Shown here piece after piece: positions 25,936 to 36,099 of a DNA stretch of 64,000 bases. Every line of letters starts with the position of its first letter. Within the stretch, counting starts at the first letter, position 1. Made by a program: the position numbers and the translations under genes. The DNA is from CAWGAJ01 sp963820545. GTDB taxonomy: Bacteria; Planctomycetota; Planctomycetia; Pirellulales; Thermoguttaceae. The stretch lies in assembly GCA_963820545.1 (NCBI GenBank), contig CAWGAJ010000001.1:992001-1056000 (forward strand), written 5' to 3'. The notes beneath the pieces were generated by a model. It was given only the letters and a program-made list of their open reading frames with translations, did not search any database and was not told the origin of the DNA.

Positions 25936-28900
25936 ATGGATAAACAGAAAAACGAACCCTTGGCCACCGCGGTCATGATGGCCGATTATCCCCAGCAAAA
26001 AAACAGCCAGGCGATCTCGTCTGGACTTGCGATCAAGGCGATATTTTGCCCTGAGGAAGTTACCGATCCCTTTTCCACGGTGGAGTGGGAGAAACGCACC
26101 GCCCAGATCAAGGGCGAAGGCGGAGAGGTCTTTTTTGAACAGCTCGACTGCGAAGTCCCCATCACCTGGAGCCAACTGGCTACCAATGTCGTGGCCAACA
26201 AGTATCTCTATGGCGAAGTAGGCACTGCTGAGCGGGAAACGGGCGTTCGGCAACTGATTCACCGCGTATGCCGCACCATTGCCGATTGGGGCATCCACGA
26301 CGGATATTTCGCCTCTAGTGCCGACGGCGAGCGATTCTACCGCGAATTGGTCTGGCTCTGCTTGCACCAGCACGCCGCGTTCAATTCGCCGGTGTGGTTC
26401 AACGTGGGGTTGTATCACCAGTACGGCATCAAAGGGGCGATGTGCAGTTGGCACTGGGACGCCGCCAAGCAGGAAGTCTGCCAGCCGGAAAATCCTTACG
26501 AATTCCCCCAAGGTTCCGCCTGTTTTATCCAAAGCGTGCGGGACAACATGGAAGACATTATGGAGCTTGCCCGCAGCGAGGCCATGTTGTTCAAGTTCGG
26601 GTCGGGCACGGGGACCGATCTTTCCACCTTGCGTTCGCAGCGGGAAAAACTTTCCGGCGGGGGCCGGCCATCGGGACCGCTTTCGTTCATGCGGGTGTAC
26701 GATCAGATCGCCGCGGTGGTGAAAAGCGGCGGCAAGACCCGGCGCGCGGCCAAGATGCAGTCGTTGAAGGATTGGCATCCCGACGTAATGGAATTCATCG
26801 AGTGCAAGTGTCGCGAGGAAAAAAAGGTCCGCCTGCTGATCGAGCAAGGTTACGATCCGCAAGAAGCCTACGATTCGGTGCTCTTTCAGAACGCCAATCT
26901 ATCGCTGCGCATCAGCGACGAATTCATGCGCGCGGTGGAGGAAGACAAGCCTTGGACCACGCATTGCGTGACCGATCCGAGCCAAGCAGGGCCCACATAT
27001 TCGGCCCGGGAAATGTTCAAGAAAATGGCCCAATCGGCGTGGAGTTGCGGCGATCCGGGCGTGCAGTACGATACCACGATCAATCACTGGCACACTTGTC
27101 CGAACGCCGGAAGGATCAACGCCTCGAATCCCTGCTCGGAGTATATGTTTCTCGACGATTCGGCCTGCAACCTGGCGAGCGTCAACTTGATGAAGTTCTG
27201 CCGCAAAGACGGCACTTTCGACGTGGAGCGCTTCAAGGCGGCCTGCCGCGTAATATTTATCGCCCAGGAACTCATCGTGGATCATGCCAGTTATCCGACG
27301 AAAAGGATCACGCAAAACAGCCACAGTTTCCGGCCGATCGGACTGGGGTATTCGAACCTGGGCAGCCTGTTGATGTCGTGGGGCCTGCCCTATGACTCGG
27401 ACGAGGCGCGGGGCATTTGCGGGGCCTTGACGGCCCTGCTGCACGGCGCCGCGTATCTGACCAGCACGGAACTGGCCGCGGCGGTGGGACCTTTCGAGAC
27501 TTTTGAGAAAAATCGCGAGCCGATGCTCCGCGTGATGGAGATGCACTGGGAAAAGACGGAGGAAATCCGCTCCTGCCCGAAGTATCTGCTCGACGCGGCC
27601 CAGGCGGTTTGGGACGCGGTGTTAACGCACGGCAAGCGGCACGGTTTCCGCAATGCGCAGGCCACGGTGCTGGCCCCCACGGGCACGATCAGTTTTATGA
27701 TGGATTGCGATACCACCGGCATCGAGCCGGACATCGCCCTGGTGAAGTACAAGCAGTTGGCCGGCGGCGGGATGTTGAAGATCGTCAACCAAACCGTGCC
27801 GCTGGCGCTGAAAAACTTGGTATACGATCAGGCGCAGATCGACTCGATCATGGCGCACATCGAAAAGGATGACACCATCGAGGGCGCCGCGGAATTAAAG
27901 CCGGAACATCTGCCGGTTTTTGATTGCGCCTTCCCGCCGCGCAACGGCAAGCGCTGCATAGCCTGGCGGGCGCACATTCAAATGATGGCCGCCGCGCAGC
28001 CGTTCATTTCCGGGGCGATCTCGAAAACGGTGAACATGCCCAAGGAGAGCACGCCGGAAGACATCGCCAACGCTTACATGGAAGGCTGGCGATCGGGTCT
28101 AAAGGCGCTGGCGATCTATCGAGACGGGTCCAAGGAAGTGCAGCCGCTGTCGACCAAGTCGCAGTCGGACAAAAGCGGAGAAAAACCCGTGCTGGGCGCC
28201 CGCGCCGCGAGCGCCTGCCCGACACGCGCCCGTCGATTACGCATAAGTTCAACGTCTCGGGCCACGAGGGCTATATCACCGTGGGCTTGTATCCCGACGG
28301 CCGGCCCGGCGAATTGTTCATCACCATGGCCAAAGAAGGCAGCACCGTGGGCGGACTGATGGACTGCTTCGGCACGGCCGTGTCGATGAGTTTGCAATAC
28401 GGCGTGCCGCTGGAAGTATATGTGAACAAGTTCTCGCATACCCGCTTCGAACCCATGGGTTTCACGAAGAATCCCGAGATCCGCATCGCCAAGAGCATCG
28501 TGGATTACATTTTCCGTTGGCTGGGCAATCAGTTTCTGCCCGGCTTTCGCGAGGCAAACAAGGGTCTGACGACCGGTCCCGGAGAGGTCCCCAACGGGGA
28601 GCACGGCGAGAGCGAAAGCGAGCGCGGGCCCGCCGCCACGACGGCCGGCGGGCCTAATGCCGGGCAAGGACCCGCCAAGGGCCAAGGGCCTGCATCTACG
28701 AACGGGTCTTCGAGGCAGGGCACGGCAAATCGCAGGGGCCGAATTCGGGCAACGGCAAAGGGGGAGTAAAACACGGTGGCGCGATGCTGTCGGCCAAGAC
28801 CGCCACGGAACATCCCGCACTGCTGATCATGCCGGAGGCCGCTACGAGTTCTTCGGTCCGCGACGAGCAGTTCGGAGCCTTCCAAACCGATGCCCCCACT

Positions 28901-28984
28901 TGCGACAACTGCGGCGCCATTACCGTGCGCAACGGCAATTGCTACCTCTGCCACAACTGCGGCAACAGCATGGGCTGCTCGTAA
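25936..28984 (+). CDS. nrdJ: Adenosylcobalamin-dependent (class II) ribonucleotide reductase (two frameshifts)
   Basis: Three frames joined give about 1015 residues. Landmarks are [36 protein letters not shown] (active-site region), [20 protein letters not shown] (conserved P-T-G loop), and, after the first break, [19 protein letters not shown]. The C-terminus is CDNCGAI...[14 protein letters not shown], a Cys-rich redox or zinc tail. Breaks are near 28199 (GGCGCCCGCGCC) and at 28600-28715 in a Gly/Pro-rich linker; both fit loss of one base. The start is ATG 25936, preceded by AAGGAG; an upstream in-frame codon at 25897 is ignored. It reduces ribonucleotides for DNA synthesis independently of oxygen. 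Candidate NrdR boxes lie about 170 bases upstream. Confidence 0.93.
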
Positions 28985-29038
28985 AGGATGAGAGATATAG
29001 AGCGAAACCGCTTGCGGTTTCGCACTATACACTAACCA

Positions 29039-29563
29039 CTAAATTTGATCGAGGGCATCTTCCACGGCCTGATCGATCTCTTGCAGATACACAGGCATGT
29101 TGCCGCCGAAGCTTTTCAGCGGCTTTCCCTGGCGGTCGTAAAGCCGCAGGTAAGGAATGCCGCCGCCTTGGATTTCAAAGTCACTGGCGGATTTGGCGCT
29201 CGGACCGAAGCGACTGATAAAATTGGGGAAGGTCGCCTTTTTTTCCTCGAGGAACTGCCAGACTGTAATCCCATCCGCGGGATCGTCCAGGCTGATGCCC
29301 ACGACCACCAACCCGCGCTGGGCCCAACGCTCGTGGAGTTCCACGGTGTGGGGAAATAATTCCACGCAGGGCCGACACCAGGTCGCCCAAAAATCGATCA
29401 GGATCACCTTGCCCTGATGCTGCTGGATGAATTCAGTCAAGCCCTGGGCATCAATCAAAGGAATTTCTTCGCCTGGCAAGGGAAATTTTTTGACCGAAGG
29501 GCACGCCGTGCAACAGAGGCAGAGAAAAACAAGCAGCAGCGATAAAGTGGATTTAGAGTGCAT
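29039..29563 (-). CDS. TlpA-like thioredoxin-fold protein, exported
   Basis: A 174-residue protein. A hydrophobic N-terminal signal (STLSLLLVFLCLCCTAC) ends in a cysteine that may be lipidated, though the lipobox is imperfect. The thioredoxin fold follows, with FWATWCRPCVELFP (active-site W-C-R-P-C at residues 62-66), a GISLDD strand and the cis-Pro GGGIPYLRLYD. Such proteins reduce or isomerise disulfides in the periplasm, for example in cytochrome c maturation. It lies 6 bases downstream of a second redoxin, so both are probably one operon. It is divergent from the GTPase locus. Confidence 0.88.
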   Translation of the reverse strand: MHSKSTLSLLLVFLCLCCTACPSVKKFPLPGEEIPLIDAQGLTEFIQQHQGKVILIDFWATWCRPCVELFPHTVELHERWAQRGLVVVGISLDDPADGITVWQFLEEKKATFPNFISRFGPSAKSASDFEIQGGGIPYLRLYDRQGKPLKSFGGNMPVYLQEIDQAVEDALDQI

Positions 29564-29569
29564 AAAATG

Positions 29570-30172
29570 TTATTTCTCTGGTTCATATTTGATCGAACAG
29601 CCGAATTGTTGGGTGACCGTGTCGGGTGGAGTTTTGCCGGCCAGCAAGGCGTCTAAGGCATCGCGGAGAGAATGCTTTTTGACCTCATCAAGATTCAGGT
29701 TGTCGTCGACCGCACCCATATAGGCAATTTTGCGGTTTTTATCGAGGACGAACACATGCGGCGTTACTTTCGCGCCGTAATCGCGGCCGATTTTCTGACT
29801 CGCATCGTAAAGATACGGAAAACTGAAACCCTTGGAGGCGGCGCGTTCTTTCATTTTATCGAGCCGATCCTCGGGAATGTTGTTGACGTTCACGGCGATG
29901 ATCTGGACGCCTTTGTTTTGGTAGTCCTTCTGCAAGGCAATGAGGCGATCTTGGTAGGCCTGCGCCACCGGGCAGTGATTGCAGGTGAAGACCATGACCA
30001 CTAGTTCGGCGTTTCGGTAATCGAAGAGGCTGTGCGGTTTACCATCGACGCCGGGGAGGTCTGACCAATTGGGTGCGGCGTCGCCGATCTTCAAGTCGGC
30101 GGCAGAGCTTAGGGCGTTTAGGGAAAACGCCAATAATGTCACAGGCCCCAAAAAACGGCTGGCAAAAAACAT
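29570..30172 (-). CDS. Exported peroxiredoxin/TlpA-like redoxin
   Basis: A 200-residue protein with a signal peptide (MFFASRFLGPVTLLAFSLNALSSA, described in part), then an AhpC/TSA-like fold: LKIGDAAPNWSDLPGVDGK, LVVMVFTCNHCPVAQAYQDR and AKVTPHVFVLDKNRKIAYMG. The active-site motif is CNHCP rather than a classic CxxC in WCxxC, the form seen in a redoxin subfamily common in Planctomycetota and Bacteroidota. Its likely role is thiol redox chemistry outside the cytoplasm; the substrate is unknown. The start is ATG 30172, and the next gene begins 6 bases after its stop. Confidence 0.88.
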   Translation of the reverse strand: MFFASRFLGPVTLLAFSLNALSSAADLKIGDAAPNWSDLPGVDGKPHSLFDYRNAELVVMVFTCNHCPVAQAYQDRLIALQKDYQNKGVQIIAVNVNNIPEDRLDKMKERAASKGFSFPYLYDASQKIGRDYGAKVTPHVFVLDKNRKIAYMGAVDDNLNLDEVKKHSLRDALDALLAGKTPPDTVTQQFGCSIKYEPEK

Positions 30173-30392
30173 GACACATTTCTCCTTTTTTTATGTAATC
30201 ATTAGCAAAAGAGGGCAAGAAGGCAAGGGGATACTTTTGGGGTTGGTTGTTGATGGACCGCTACGCTTTATGCAAAAGGATGTTGCGAATCGGCAACGAG
30301 GTGGGCCTAAAGGCAGGCAAAACATGGCAAAACCGAGAGCAACCTTAAACAATAGAGGGGGAAAATTTGCCCGACATTGGTTATTAATCTAG

Positions 30393-31129
30393 ATTTTCCA
30401 TAGTGATGGAACTCAGGGATCGGTCGCTGAGACTACCGAGTCGATTGCCTTCTTCTCTAACGACGCTCAAAAATCCGTGATTGCCGAGCTTTCGGGAAAC
30501 ATCGCCGGTTGGGAAAAGATCCAAGGCGCGATGGACGAAATCCGCGCTTGCCACGATCAAACCACGCGCTTTTTCGCCGGCGTGTACGAGGAGCTGGACT
30601 CATTAGGCGCGGCGTTATTAGCCCGGGAGAAACTCGGCGATAAACAGTCGGCCCTGCGGGAGAATGCCATTGCGGCCGCGGATGCCGCCGCCGATAACCG
30701 CTGCAATGAGCTAATAAAAAGACTCGCGGAAGAGCGGGCGGAAAATAGCCGCAGCCAGCAAGCCGTGCAAGAACAATTGGAAAAAGAGGCGCGGTTTTAG
30801 CGACCGAATTGGAGACCATGCGGCGCCAAGCGGCCGAGATGGCCGGCTCGCTGGCCGAGCAGAAAGCGCATGGCGGCAGAGCAGCAAAACCAGTGGACCG
30901 AGAACTTGCAACAAATACAGAACGTGTTACTAACCTTGACCCGGCAATTCGCGGAAGACAAGCGGCAAAGCGATACTCCGCCGCCGCTTGCAGCGCAGTC
31001 CGCCGTGGCCGCCGTCGCCTTGGGGGATCCCGTGCTGGAATCAGTCGTGGCTCAGTTTGAAATATTACAGCGGGACCGCTTCCGCCGCCGCCCGGAAGAG
31101 GCGGAAAGCGCCCAGCAAGATAACAAATG
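30393..31129 (+). CDS. Coiled-coil protein of the GTPase locus (frameshifted)
   Basis: Three frames form one Ala/Glu/Arg/Gln-rich helical protein of about 240 residues. Segment one (open from 30393, GTG at 30477) has SVIAELSGNIAGWEKIQGA and ends KRLAEERAENSRSQQAVQEQ; segment two (about 30793-30868) continues ATELETMRRQAAEMAGSLAE; segment three (from 30870) has WTENLQQIQNVLLTLTRQ and ends in EEAESAQQDNK before TGA. Breaks are near 30793 (one base lost) and 30868 (one gained). The true start is unclear because a stop lies at 30390-30392 and no ATG is in frame. It ends 14 bases before the FGE-like gene. No family is recognised. Confidence 0.6.
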
Positions 31130-31143
31130 AGCAACATTAAATA

Positions 31144-32380
31144 ATGAAACTCACTTACCCGCGAATTTCGCTTAATTTGCTGATCTTCGGCAGCCTCGCG
31201 GCAGGATTGTTGCTGGGCGCGGTCATGCTGCAAATTGGATTATTGTTAAACAAATCGACGTTCGTCGGCGTAGCGGCCTTAGCGGCGATTTATGTCTTGC
31301 TGCGCATGGGATCAGGCTGCGGAACGATAAACAAGGAGATCTCCGTTCGCGGACCAACTACGAGGGGAGAAAAGTCTGCCCCGCAAAACGGCAAAGCCGT
31401 TTCGCCTTCCTGGCCCGCGGCCGGTAAACCGCTCGATCCCAACGATATCAACGCACTAGTAGAACAGATGCTTGCCCAAGGGCGCTTTGCCTTGATGCTC
31501 CGCCCGCAGCTTGCCAAGAATCTCAGCGCAGCGCATTTCAGCCGCGCGCTGAGCGCATTGGAAGAGTGCATGGCCTTGGTCCCCGACGGCGACGTGCAAC
31601 TGGAAGAAGGCGAATTGTCGCGGGTGGTATTGGTGCAGCGATTTTTCCTGGATCGTTATCCGGTGAGCAACCGGCAGTTTTACGAATTTGTCGCCGGGGG
31701 AGGCTATCAACAGGCGAATTTGTGGGACGAGGGGATCCTGCCCATAGTGCTGGAGTTCGTAGACGGCACAGGTCATCCAGGCCCGAAACACTGGCAAAAC
31801 GGCTGCTATCCGGGGGGAGAAGAAAAGCATCCGGTGATAGGCGTAAACTGGTACGAAGCGGCCGCATACGCCCGTTGGATCGGCAAACGTTTGCCCAGCG
31901 ACGCGGAATGGGTGAAGGCCGGCAGTTGGCCCGTCCGAATTTCGTCCACCTCGCGCGTACAACGAAAATATCCTTGGGGCGACTCCATGGATCGCGCGGG
32001 CAAACCTTTGGGGTTCCGGGCCGGGGCGGACCGTGCCGGTGGATCAATATCCCGGCGGAATTAGCGTAGGCGGGATGTATCAATTAATCGGCAACGTCTG
32101 GGAATGGACCGCCAGCAATTACTGCGGCGGTTCCTTGCCGCCCGAAGAAGTGCCGCAAACGGGCTTGAAACTTACGACCGCGCTGAAGAGCATTCGCGGG
32201 GGCGCGTTCGACACCTATTTCGACAGCCAGGCCACCTGCCAGTTCCAAAGCGGGGAGAATCCTCTGCATCGACGCAACAACATTGGTTTTCGCTGCGCCG
32301 TGGGAATATGCGACCTTATGCTGGTGCGACCGGCAGGCCCGGAACAGCCAAATAATGACGCTGTTGTTTGCGTAAAATAA
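31144..32380 (+). CDS. Membrane-anchored FGE-sulfatase (SUMF1-like) domain protein (one frameshift)
   Basis: About 411 residues. The N-terminus has two membrane helices (LLIFGSLAAGLLLGAVML and FVGVAALAAIYVLL). A linker with NALVEQMLAQGRFALMLRP precedes a formylglycine-generating-enzyme-type domain: VQRFFLDRYPVSNRQFYEFV, HPVIGVNWYEAAAYARWIGKR, PSDAEWVKA, then after a break near 31998 (one extra G) LIGNVWEWTASNYCGG, SIRGGAFDT and NNIGFRCAVG. These are standard FGE/EgtB landmarks. The active-site cysteines of true FGE are not obvious, so it may bind rather than oxidise. It precedes the double-GTPase gene by about 108 bases. Confidence 0.85.
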
Positions 32381-32404
32381 GTTTGGAAATACTGAGAGTT
32401 GTGG

Positions 32405-32430
32405 CGTTCCCACGCCGGGGCGTGGGAACG
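32405..32430. repeat. 26-bp perfect hairpin
   Basis: CGTTCCCACGCC, two G, then GGCGTGGGAACG: a perfect 12-bp stem between the FGE-like and GTPase genes. It may act as a terminator or attenuator, but lacks a T-run and resembles a common dispersed palindrome. Confidence 0.75.
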
Positions 32431-32488
32431 AGTAACTTTGATACACCGAGTTAAATCAAGGATGAGCCGAGTAACTAGGAGAGGCGCC

Positions 32489-33403
32489 ATGACCAAAGCC
32501 GCTTTTCAATCGTTGGAATCGCAGCGACTGGTGGAATACGCCGTGCCGATTCCTTGTTATATCTGTGAAGCCGATAACACCACTAGCGCCGAGTACTGTC
32601 ATCGCTGCTTGGCGCCGATGGCGCTGGCCCATCAAGCCAGCGCGCAAAACTTGCATCCTCGGATGGTAGCCGTGATGGGGCCCAGCGGGGTGGGAAAGAC
32701 CGTATATCTGGGCATGCTGATGGATATGCTATCCCGGCAGCCGGAGAAAATACAAGTGTTTGCCCGGGGCGCGTCATCGGTTACCTTGCAACAAGCCACT
32801 ATTTCGGCCTTGGCCCGCTGCGCTTTTCCGCACAAAACGCCCAACGAGCCGGACCATTGGAATTGGGTGCATTGCCAGATTCGTCGGGAAGCGCAAGGAC
32901 AGGAAATGGACCTGCTGATGCCCGACATGGCCGGCGAGGCCTTGCTGGAAGAAGCCGACCATCCGCACAGTTACCGCGTGATCGGCCAGTTTTTCCAGAA
33001 AGCCGCCGCCGCAATGTTGCTCATTGACGCTTGGGAATTGAAAGAAAGCAAGCTGGAGCAGGATTTCTTCGGCATGAAACTGCTCGGCTACCTGAGCGAA
33101 CTGGACACGGACCGCCGGCACGGCTGGTCGCAACGACCGGTGGCATTAATACTTACCAAGGCCGACTGCTGCGAAGAATGCCGGGACGATCCGGAAGGTT
33201 TTGCACGATCTCATGCCACGGGATTATGGCAGCAATGCCGGGAGCGGCTGAAGTGCTATCGGTTTTTTGCCACCAATGTGTCGGGCACTTGCCTGGGTTG
33301 CGATACGCTCACCGAAGGCCAACTGCAATTCCCCCTGCGCATTGAACCCCATGGCATCGTGGAACCCTTCCAATGGATCGTGGACAAATTGGAGGAGAAA
33401 TAA
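32489..33403 (+). CDS. Zinc-ribbon double-GTPase (DO-GTPase2-like, TRAFAC clade)
   Basis: A 304-residue protein. Residues 20-45 form a zinc ribbon (CYICEADN and EYCHRCLAP). The GTPase core has G1 GPSGVGKT at residues 64-71, a Walker B/G3-like LLMPDMAGEALLEEA (DxAG) near 150, and G4 VALILTKADC near 225. This matches the DO-GTPase2 family of TRAFAC-type GTPases found next to GAP1 proteins in predicted conflict systems; that family match is from memory of the motif pattern. ATG 32489 is chosen for the AGGAG just upstream; the frame stays open to 32399 through the hairpin. It is followed 81 bases later by the GAP1-like gene. Confidence 0.8.
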   Translation: MTKAAFQSLESQRLVEYAVPIPCYICEADNTTSAEYCHRCLAPMALAHQASAQNLHPRMVAVMGPSGVGKTVYLGMLMDMLSRQPEKIQVFARGASSVTLQQATISALARCAFPHKTPNEPDHWNWVHCQIRREAQGQEMDLLMPDMAGEALLEEADHPHSYRVIGQFFQKAAAAMLLIDAWELKESKLEQDFFGMKLLGYLSELDTDRRHGWSQRPVALILTKADCCEECRDDPEGFARSHATGLWQQCRERLKCYRFFATNVSGTCLGCDTLTEGQLQFPLRIEPHGIVEPFQWIVDKLEEK

Positions 33404-33484
33404 TAATCAGGATGAAGGCGGAGGGCGGAAGGATGAATAATAAAAACTAAAAACTGTAAACTGATGACTGAAAACTATTAAGCC

Positions 33485-34894
33485 ATGAACAGCATCGAAC
33501 AGGCAATTTTCACTTCCGCAAAAACCGATCGAGCGTCCGGCTACCATCTGGTTGCGCAGAGTCCCGGAGTGCATCCAGAAGACGCCCGGGAATTGGCCGT
33601 TTGGTGTCCCTCGCACGATTCGTTTTTGGAATCGGGCGCGGATGCGGCGAGTTTAAATTTTCATCCTTTGCCCAGCGGGGCCTATTGCGTTTCGCGGACC
33701 GTGCCCGCCGGTTGGGAATACAGCGGCCGCGGCGGCGCGGGTCTATACACACTGCCTGCTTGTACAGCCCGGGGTGTTGGCACGTTTTGCCAACAATCCT
33801 TTTACGTTATTAGAAACAGTCATATCGGCAGGGGCCATGGAAATACTTAATCCCGTTCCGCATTGGCTGGAGCCGTTGAATTTGGTGGGGGGAGCAACGG
33901 CAGTGGAGCAAACGCTTTTAATGCGTTTGGGCAACAGTCCCGGGCCGCATGTGATGGCCATTTTGATCCAGGCGGCGCTGGATGCCGCATGCCTGGCGGT
34001 AGGCGGCCAGATTGCGACTTGCGAATTATTCTCGGGACTGATGAATTGCCTGCCGCCGGCGTGCCGCACGTTTTTTTCCTTTTCCACGGGATTGAAATTT
34101 TCGCTGCGGCGGCCGTTTCACTTGATCGCTCTTTCCGGCGACCCCGGCGAGCAACGTTGGCTGGCACATCAGAACAATGTGACCGTGCTCGATCTGAGCG
34201 GCGACAAGCCCTTGCCGCCGATTCCCCTGGATGGTTGGGCGCAATTTATCGAACGGGTGATGGCCGCGGGTCAAACCTCGTTTTTGGCCGCGCAATTGGC
34301 CAAGCGGCGATTTGATCTGAAACTCGAGGACCTCTCGGCCTTGGGTCTGCAATTGCTGGAAGAGCTGGAAACATCGACTTTTGAGGACTGGGGGAGACGG
34401 CTCCCCAGCCAAAAAGTGAGAACGATAACCTCAAGTTCTACAAGGGTAACTCCGGCAGCGACCCATTCGTCGGCGATTTCAGCGAATCTGCCGAGTCCAT
34501 CGGCAAGCCAAATGAAATTCAACAGGCACACGCGGCCCATCGCCGTTTTGAAAAAACACAACTTTCCTCGGAAAACAAGGCCTCCCATCTGGCCATAGAG
34601 GCGCCTTCACAAACTCTGGATCCCGACGCGCCCGAGGTAATGGAAAAACTCGAACTGCTCGACGATTTGGTTTATGACGCCATTAGCGGCCGCCCCGGCG
34701 CACTGGAGCAATTGCAAACTGCATGGCCGGAAATCAAAACGGAATTTGGCGACCAACTACTGGCCGAATCGCGCGAACAGTATCTGCGTTACGCCCTGAC
34801 GATCTGGGAAGGTTGCGTGGAAAACGACTCGATCCGCAATCCCACCCAGGCCATCCAGGCCCTGGACGTGCTCTGTTTGCTGTTCGAAGAATAA
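33485..34894 (+). CDS. GTPase-associated protein 1-like (GAP1-N2) protein (two frameshifts)
   Basis: Three frames form one protein of about 470 residues. It starts at ATG 33485 with MNSIEQAIFTSAKTDRASGY, LVAQSPGVHPEDARELAVWC and PLPSGAYCVSRTV, the N-terminal pattern of GAP1-N2 domains. After a break near 33745 it reads LARFANNPFTLLETVISAG, and later SFSTGLKFSLRRPFHLIALS. After a second break near 34388 (in a G run) it ends KLELLDDLVYDAISGRPGAL...ALDVLCLLFEE, a helical tail. Breaks fit a two-base loss or one-base gain, then a one-base loss. GAP1 proteins accompany DO-GTPases in predicted NTP-dependent conflict systems; their biochemical role is unknown. Confidence 0.72.
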
Positions 34895-35019
34895 CACACA
34901 AGGGTTCGGGGTTCGGGGTTCAGGAATCGGAGATAGGGGATCGGGGGTCGGGGTTCAGAATTTAGGACATGCCCCTTAAAATCCGGCGTGAAGGCCTATT
35001 ACTGTCTGGGGTGAATGAG

Positions 35020-35134
35020 GCCCGTTGACGGGCGTTTTGTGTTTATTAAGCCCGGCGTTTACGCCGGGTTGGCAGGATCTAATCCTCTTGATATTTTTCT
35101 TGTCTTTGATCTAATTGAGGCCCGTTGACGGGCC
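35020..35134. repeat. Three palindromes upstream of the REP-type transposase
   Basis: GCCCGTTGACGGGC (35020-35033), CCCGGCGTTTACGCCGGG (35051-35068) and GGCCCGTTGACGGGCC (35119-35134). The first and third share the same core. The stretch 34895-35019 before them is low-complexity (repeats of GGGTTCGGGGTTC). Confidence 0.85.
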
Positions 35135-35178
35135 TTATTCAGGGCTAGCCGTTGGAGTATTTCCAAGAGTGAATAGTT

Positions 35179-35609
35179 ATGTCCCATAATTATTACTCCG
35201 AAATCAATCTGCATATCACCTGGCACACCAAAGAAAGTCACCCTTTGATTACTCCCAGGGTTGAAGAAATTCTGTACCCTTATCTACAACAACGCCTCAA
35301 AGGCATGGAAGATGTTTTTACCCACATAATCGGGGGTATCGAAACACATCTGCACTTGGCGGTAACAGTCCCACCCACGCTGCTGATCAGTGAATTGGTT
35401 GGTCAAATCAAAGGCATTCGTCCCATGAAGTTAATCAAAGAATTGGACAGCGAGATAAAATCCTTCAGTGGCAATCTGGATATGGGGTGGTGAGTTTTGG
35501 CACTGGTGATTTAGATTGGATTGTCAAATATATTCGTTGCCAACGCGAACATCATGCACAAGGTAAAATTTTCGATCGTTTGGAACGTATCAACGTGGAT
35601 GGTCCATAG
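35179..35609 (+). mobile_element. REP-associated tyrosine transposase, IS200-like TnpA (one frameshift)
   Basis: Joined frames give about 143 residues, the usual size of a Y1 HUH transposase. The HUH motif is THLHLAVTVP near residue 57; the catalytic tyrosine lies in FQWQSGYGVVSFG, read after a shift near 35465 where one T seems lost (TTT to TT). It ends IRCQREHHAQGKIFDRLERI. It is flanked by palindromes (three upstream at 35020-35134, three downstream at 35631-35743), which fits RAYT/REP organisation, in which the enzyme is thought to mobilise REP hairpins. As written, the first frame stops at 35491-35493, before the tyrosine. Confidence 0.88.
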
Positions 35610-35630
35610 GCTTAAGCCGATACATCGAGA

Positions 35631-35743
35631 ACGCCCGTGAACGGGCGTGAAATTATAGTCGTAATACAATGAGTTTTGGGACCTTATAAAACCCGGCATA
35701 AATGCCGGGCCTAATAGAGAGCACAATGCCTGTAAACAGGCAT
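35631..35743. repeat. Three palindromes downstream of the transposase
   Basis: ACGCCCGTGAACGGGCGT (35631-35648), CCCGGCATAAATGCCGGG (35692-35709) and ATGCCTGTAAACAGGCAT (35726-35743). All have 8-bp stems and a two-base centre, like the upstream set. The rest of the gap to 36099 has no recognisable gene. Confidence 0.85.
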
Positions 35744-35981
35744 CGAAGCGAAGGCCAACAAGATGGGGAATTCTACCCTCCGGATATAAATGCTAGTGCC
35801 ATTACTGCCGGCGGCAGATAACGGTCGTAAAATGGTCATACCAATTACCGCTTATTAATAAATATAACCAACCGGTTTTGGGGGGTAATACGAACCTTTT
35901 ATGATAGCCTGCGTATAATTTTTAACTGTGGCGGCAACATTTCATAAGGCTTAAACTCTCTAGATACGGTATCGAATGGGG

Positions 35982-36011
35982 TTGGGCATTCTAGATGAGA
36001 TGCGTTATAAT
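35982..36011 (+). promoter_or_regulatory. Candidate promoter of the ABC transporter operon
   Basis: TTGGGC (35982-35987), 18-base spacer, TATAAT (36006-36011), about 88 bases upstream of the ATPase gene. Confidence 0.4.
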
Positions 36012-36099
36012 CTCTTCCTTAAAATCATGCCCGGGCTGGTCTATGTCCGGCCTGTATTGCCCAGTTTTTAAAAGCTTTCTTACACCGGAGTGATTTACG

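Noticed and set aside
34895..35019. Possible CRISPR-like array from repeated GGGTTCGGGGTTC.
   Set aside because: Units are short and irregular with no spacers; it is low-complexity sequence.
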